This document shows positions 6,703 through 9,265 of a DNA stretch of 9,265 nucleotides, in pieces. Origin of the DNA: Bacillota bacterium (lineage in GTDB: Bacteria > Bacillota_A > Clostridia > Clostridiales > Clostridiaceae); the NCBI GenBank assembly GCA_021780795.1, contig JAJXYA010000336.1, forward strand, positions 1 through 9,265. The letters are read 5' to 3'. The position numbers were made by a program, and so were the translations under genes. The notes below the pieces were generated by a model, which worked only from the letters and a program-made list of their open reading frames with translations, ran no database searches and was not told where the DNA came from. Numbering within the stretch: position 1 is the first letter of the stretch; each line of letters begins with the position of its first letter.

Positions 6703-7155
6703 TTCGTTAGACATTAATTTTCTTATCTCTTCCATAAAGGTATTAATATCTTTGAACTGCCTATAAACTGAAGCAAACCTCACATAAGAAACCTCATCTA
6801 TATTTTTTAATATACTCATGATGATTTCTCCTATATAGTCAGATTTTACTTCTGTAAGCATTTCATTGTTTAGCTGTTTTTCTACTTCATCACAAATAGC
6901 TTCAATTTGCATTCTTGATACTGGTCTCTTTTGACAGGCCTTCATAAGACCATTTAATATTTTTGTTCTGTCGAAATATTCTCTATTAGAATCCTTTTTT
7001 ATCACTAAAATAGGTATATCTTCTACTTTTTCGTAGGTAGTATATCGTTTAAAACAACTTAGACACTCTCTCCTTCTTCTGGTTGCAATATTATCTTCTG
7101 TTGATCTAGAGTCAACTACCTTACTTTCTTCACAGCTGCAATATGGACACTTCAA
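6700..7155 (-). CDS. nrdR: NrdR, transcriptional repressor of ribonucleotide reductase genes
   Basis: This 151-residue regulator binds NrdR boxes ahead of ribonucleotide reductase operons and responds to ATP/dATP. A zinc ribbon at the N-terminus has Cys3, Cys6, Cys31 and Cys34 (CPYC and CLSC), with RRRREC just before the second pair. The ATP-cone domain follows at about 49-139 (VIKKDSNREYFDRTK, then the RPVS and YVRFASVYRQF segments). Length and ends match the family exactly. The start codon is TTG (7155-7153): the family begins MKCPYC, and the codon before AAG TGT CCA TAT is TTG. The nearest Shine-Dalgarno-like stretch, AAGGG at 7171-7167, is 11 bases away, so initiation is probably weak. 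It is closed by its own terminator. It is not adjacent to reductase genes here, which is common. Confidence 0.96.
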   Translation of the reverse strand: MKCPYCSCEESKVVDSRSTEDNIATRRRRECLSCFKRYTTYEKVEDIPILVIKKDSNREYFDRTKILNGLMKACQKRPVSRMQIEAICDEVEKQLNNEMLTEVKSDYIGEIIMSILKNIDEVSYVRFASVYRQFKDINTFMEEIRKLMSNE

Positions 7156-7200
7156 TGTTTTTCACGCCCTTTTCCTAGTATAATTAACAAATACATTAAC

Positions 7201-7229
7201 ATTATACACTTTTTCTTATAAATTAAAAT
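7201..7229 (-). promoter_or_regulatory. Possible promoter of nrdR
   Basis: A perfect TATAAT lies at 7206-7201 on the minus strand, 45 bases ahead of the TTG start codon. The -35 region (7223-7229, TTTTAA or ATTTTA) is poor, so only the -10 box supports the call. A second, weaker TATACT lies at 7183-7178. Confidence 0.35.
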
Positions 7230-7294
7230 AGTTTAAGTATATGAAAATAAATAATTGGTCTAAGATGCAACTATATATATTTTCATGTACCTCA

Positions 7295-7555
7295 TTATTC
7301 ATTTTCCATATTTATATCACTACCATCTACAAGAATAACATCCACCCCAATTTTTTTTACTTTTTCCCAAGGTATTTCAATGCTATTATTTTTATTGAAC
7401 CAAGATGACTTTTGAGTTGGAAGTAAAATTGAAATAATTCTATACTCTTCACAATCAACTCTTAAATCTTTGATATATCCCATTTTTGAACCTGAATTTA
7501 TATCTATAATTTCCATCTGTCTTAAGTTATTTATTGCATACATTAAGCTTTCCAT
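7295..7555 (-). CDS. ylmC: YlmC/YmxH-family PRC-barrel sporulation-linked protein
   Basis: This small protein of 86 residues looks like a single PRC-barrel domain: alternating short strands around GSKMGYIKDLRVD (22-34) and a closing IPWEKVKKIGVDVILVD segment (61-77). PRC barrels are small beta-folds that often bind other proteins or RNA. The YlmC/YmxH group is found almost only in spore formers, and its exact role is unknown. The start ATG (7555-7553) has a strong GGGGGG site at 7566-7561, five bases upstream. In Bacillus ylmC also lies downstream of sigE-sigG, which supports the assignment. It has no signal peptide or membrane segment, so it is presumably cytoplasmic. I find no clear promoter in the 190-base gap before it, although the sigG terminator implies one. 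Confidence 0.8.
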   Translation of the reverse strand: MESLMYAINNLRQMEIIDINSGSKMGYIKDLRVDCEEYRIISILLPTQKSSWFNKNNSIEIPWEKVKKIGVDVILVDGSDINMENE

Positions 7556-7566
7556 TTTATCCCCCC

Positions 7567-7722
7567 TAATAAGGCGTTTTCAAAATAAATAGTCACTATG
7601 CTAGTTTATTTTTCAGACACCAACACTTTATATTATTTATATTCAATAGTTATTAAAATTATTATTTCTAAGCAAATATTTTTATTCTTAGAAAGGATAT
7701 TTTTAAAATATTTCTATATAAA
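7567..7722. other. AT-rich gap between ylmC and sigG without recognisable genes
   Basis: Very AT-rich, with no coding signal on either strand that has a ribosome binding site. I searched by eye for sigma-A, sigma-E and sigma-F/G promoter pairs for ylmC and found only isolated boxes, such as GAATATA near 7638-7644 on the minus strand, without a partner. A loose inverted repeat (AAAATAAATAG, about 7582-7592, with CTAGTTTATTTT, 7601-7612) is probably chance in such AT-rich DNA. Confidence 0.4.
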
Positions 7723-7746
7723 AAAAGGGTCCCATTTAAGGACCCT
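7720..7746 (-). terminator. Intrinsic terminator of sigG, overlapping the stop codon
   Basis: On the minus strand AGGGTCC (7746-7740) pairs perfectly with GGACCCT (7732-7726) around a seven-base loop. A run of seven T follows. The sigG stop TAG (7747-7745) forms the base of the stem. Confidence 0.9.
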
Positions 7747-8518
7747 ATACATACTTTCTCATATGCTTCAATGCAGTTTTTTCTAATCTAGACACCTGTG
7801 CTTGGGATATACCTATTTCATCAGCTACTTCCATCTGAGTTCTTCCGTCGAAGAACCTTAAATTTAAGATTAATTTTTCTCTATCATTTAACTTTTTCAT
7901 TGCCTCTTTAATCGATATATTTTCAAGCCAACTATCATCTAAGTTTTTAGTGTCGCTTATTTGATCCATTACATAAATCGCATCTCCACCATCATGATAA
8001 ATTGGTTCAAATAAAGATACAGGGTCTTGTATAGCATCCAAAGCAAATACTACGTCTTCTCGAGGTAGTTCTAGTTCTTTTGCTATTTGAGATACAGTAG
8101 GCTCCTTATTGTCTTGATTCACCAATCTATCTCTAACTTGCAATGCTCTATATGCAATATCCCTTAATGACCTACTAACCCTTATAGAGTTATTATCTCT
8201 TAAGTATCTTCTTATTTCCCCAATAATCATAGGAACAGCATATGTTGAAAACCTAACATTTTGACTTAAATCAAAATTGTCTATGGACTTGATTAAACCA
8301 ATACAGCCTACTTGAAATAAATCATCTACGTTTTCTCCTCGATTATTGAAGCGCTGTATTACACTTAAAACCAACCTTAAGTTCCCTTTAATAAATTTTT
8401 CTCTACACTCATAATCACCATTTTGCATCCTAAATAGTAACTCTTTCATTTCTTTTTCTTTTAATACTGGTAATTTTGAAGTATTTACTCCACATATTTC
8501 TACTTTATTGATCATCAT
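7745..8518 (-). CDS. sigG: Sporulation sigma factor SigG (late forespore)
   Basis: This 257-residue sigma-70-family factor should direct late forespore transcription (spore coat precursors, small acid-soluble proteins, germination genes). The N-terminal signature KVEICGVNTSKLPVLK (5-20) is specific to SigG. Region 2 covers about 40-110, with NLRLVLSVIQRF, DDLFQVGCIGLIKSID and the -10-recognition segment FSTYAVPMIIGEIRRYLRD (90-108). Region 3 is near 112-165 and region 4 near 205-255, with a helix-turn-helix at TQMEVADEIGISQAQVSRLE (227-246). The length is standard. The start is either of two adjacent ATGs (8518 or 8515); both have a poor Shine-Dalgarno (AAGGG, 12-15 bases away). It lies 75 bases after sigE with its own forespore-type promoter, the classic arrangement. 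Confidence 0.96.
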   Translation of the reverse strand: MMINKVEICGVNTSKLPVLKEKEMKELLFRMQNGDYECREKFIKGNLRLVLSVIQRFNNRGENVDDLFQVGCIGLIKSIDNFDLSQNVRFSTYAVPMIIGEIRRYLRDNNSIRVSRSLRDIAYRALQVRDRLVNQDNKEPTVSQIAKELELPREDVVFALDAIQDPVSLFEPIYHDGGDAIYVMDQISDTKNLDDSWLENISIKEAMKKLNDREKLILNLRFFDGRTQMEVADEIGISQAQVSRLEKTALKHMRKYV

Positions 8519-8552
8519 AAGGTCATCATTCCCTTCAGAGTAATTGCATTTA

Positions 8553-8582
8553 AATTATGTCCTTATGATTTAACTTTTATAC
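8553..8582 (-). promoter_or_regulatory. SigF/SigG-type promoter of sigG
   Basis: On the minus strand GTATA (8582-8578) fits the -35 consensus GHATR. After 18 bases CATAATT (8559-8553) fits CATNHTA except the last base. Read with the SigF-style -10, GGACATAATT starts 15 bases after the -35, with one mismatch. Transcription would start near 8546. In Bacillus sigG (spoIIIG) is driven by SigF and then by SigG itself, and this site has the right place and sequence for that. Confidence 0.6.
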
Positions 8583-8593
8583 TAAAGACAACC

Positions 8594-9265
8594 TTACACC
8601 ATTTTATTAATTTCTTTTTTCAATCTTTTTATAATTCTTTTTTCAAGTCTTGAGATATAAGATTGTGATATTCCAAGCATATCAGCCACTTCCTTTTGTG
8701 TTTTTTCTGTGGTTCCATTTAAACCAAATCTTAATTGCACAATTTCTTTTTCTCTTGAATTTAAACGCTGCATAGCAAGCCAAAGTAATTGTTTATCTAC
8801 ATCATCTTCAATAATATTGTAAACCACATCATTGTCGGTTCCAAGAATGTCTGAAAGTAATAATTCATTACCATCCCAATCTACATTCAAGGGCTCATAA
8901 AAAGAAATTTCTGTTTTGATTTTACTGTTCCGCCTAAGATACATTAAAATTTCATTTTCAATACATCTTGAAGCATATGTAGCTAGCTTAATTTTTTTTT
9001 CAGGATCAAAAGTATTAACTGCTTTTATAAGACCTATGGTTCCTACCGAAATTAAATCTTCAACATTTACGCCCGTATTTTCAAACTTCCTTGCTATATA
9101 TACTACTAGTCTTAAATTTCTTTCAATTAAGGTAGCTCGCACCTTTTTATCTCCTGTATCTAATCTAACTACTAATTCATCTTCTTCATCCTTCGTTAAA
9201 GGAGGTGGTAGTGCATCGTTCCCCCCTATATAAAACAAATTTTTTGAAAATACTTTGAATTTAAC
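8594..9265 (-). CDS. sigE: Sporulation sigma factor SigE (early mother cell), 5' end cut
   Basis: The reading frame is open to the window edge, giving 223 residues; the Bacillus protein has 239, so roughly the first 15-20 codons are missing. The first family-specific residues are [18 protein letters not shown]; the cleavable pro-sequence of pro-SigE lies mostly beyond the edge, and the seen KVFSKNL is its end. Region 2 contains [34 protein letters not shown] and [20 protein letters not shown]. Region 4 has [20 protein letters not shown] and ends [14 protein letters not shown], as in the family. A TTG in frame at 9238 is an internal leucine codon, not the start, as no ribosome binding site precedes it. 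The protease gene spoIIGA is expected just upstream, outside the window. Confidence 0.95.
   Translation of the reverse strand, partial: VKFKVFSKNLFYIGGNDALPPPLTKDEEDELVVRLDTGDKKVRATLIERNLRLVVYIARKFENTGVNVEDLISVGTIGLIKAVNTFDPEKKIKLATYASRCIENEILMYLRRNSKIKTEISFYEPLNVDWDGNELLLSDILGTDNDVVYNIIEDDVDKQLLWLAMQRLNSREKEIVQLRFGLNGTTEKTQKEVADMLGISQSYISRLEKRIIKRLKKEINKMV

Noticed and set aside
7598..7786. Plus-strand open frame of 62 codons in the sigG-ylmC gap
   Set aside because: It has no Shine-Dalgarno, is extremely AT-rich, and runs through the sigG terminator into the 3' end of sigG on the other strand.
9213..9228. GGGGGGAACGATG looking like a ribosome binding site with ATG inside sigE
   Set aside because: The ATG is out of frame with sigE; the G-run encodes the conserved Gly-Gly of YIGG.
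9236..9238. TTG as a possible start of sigE
   Set aside because: The frame stays open upstream to the window edge, no ribosome binding site is present, and known SigE proteins have further residues before FYIGG.
1..9265. A novel defence, toxin-antitoxin, phage or CRISPR system
   Set aside because: All ten genes belong to well-known phosphate-transport, sporulation or housekeeping families; no spaced direct-repeat array, integrase, transposase or toxin-like gene is visible.

Overview
The window is AT-rich DNA of a spore-forming, low-GC Firmicute, most likely a Clostridium (cluster I type). The evidence is the pair of sporulation sigma factors sigE and sigG, clostridial-style PhoP/PhoR and Pst proteins, strong GGAGG ribosome binding sites and very AT-rich spacers. 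Every gene I accept lies on the minus strand, so in transcription order the window reads from its high-coordinate end to its low-coordinate end.

From 9265 down to about 5740 lies a conserved sporulation/housekeeping cluster: sigE (5' end cut by the window edge), sigG with its own forespore-type promoter, a small YlmC/YmxH PRC-barrel protein, nrdR (regulator of ribonucleotide reductase, TTG start) and pgeF/ylmD (YfiH-family purine nucleoside phosphorylase/polyphenol oxidase). Apart from nrdR, this order matches the sigE-sigG-ylmC-ylmD neighbourhood of Bacillus. Terminator hairpins close sigG and nrdR.

From 5530 down to 1 lies the phosphate-starvation locus: phoP (response regulator), phoR (sensor kinase), a strong terminator, a PhoP-box promoter, pstS (phosphate-binding lipoprotein), a second hairpin terminator, then pstC, pstA and the first codons of pstB. 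PhoR senses the phosphate state and phosphorylates PhoP. PhoP would then bind the six-hexamer array ahead of pstS and activate the high-affinity phosphate importer. The terminator after pstS probably lets PstS be made in excess over the membrane and ATPase subunits.

The least ordinary feature is a small dispersed non-coding repeat. It occurs in three intergenic gaps (pstS-pstC, phoP-pgeF and pgeF-nrdR). It has a conserved end (core ATTAACGACTTCAGAAGG) and inverted arms that can fold into hairpins. The phoP-pgeF copy carries a partial tandem duplication that runs into pgeF and supplies that protein's last residues. I see no new defence, toxin, CRISPR or phage system. No gene-free stretch exceeds 300 bases; the longest is about 215 bases, between pstS and phoR.
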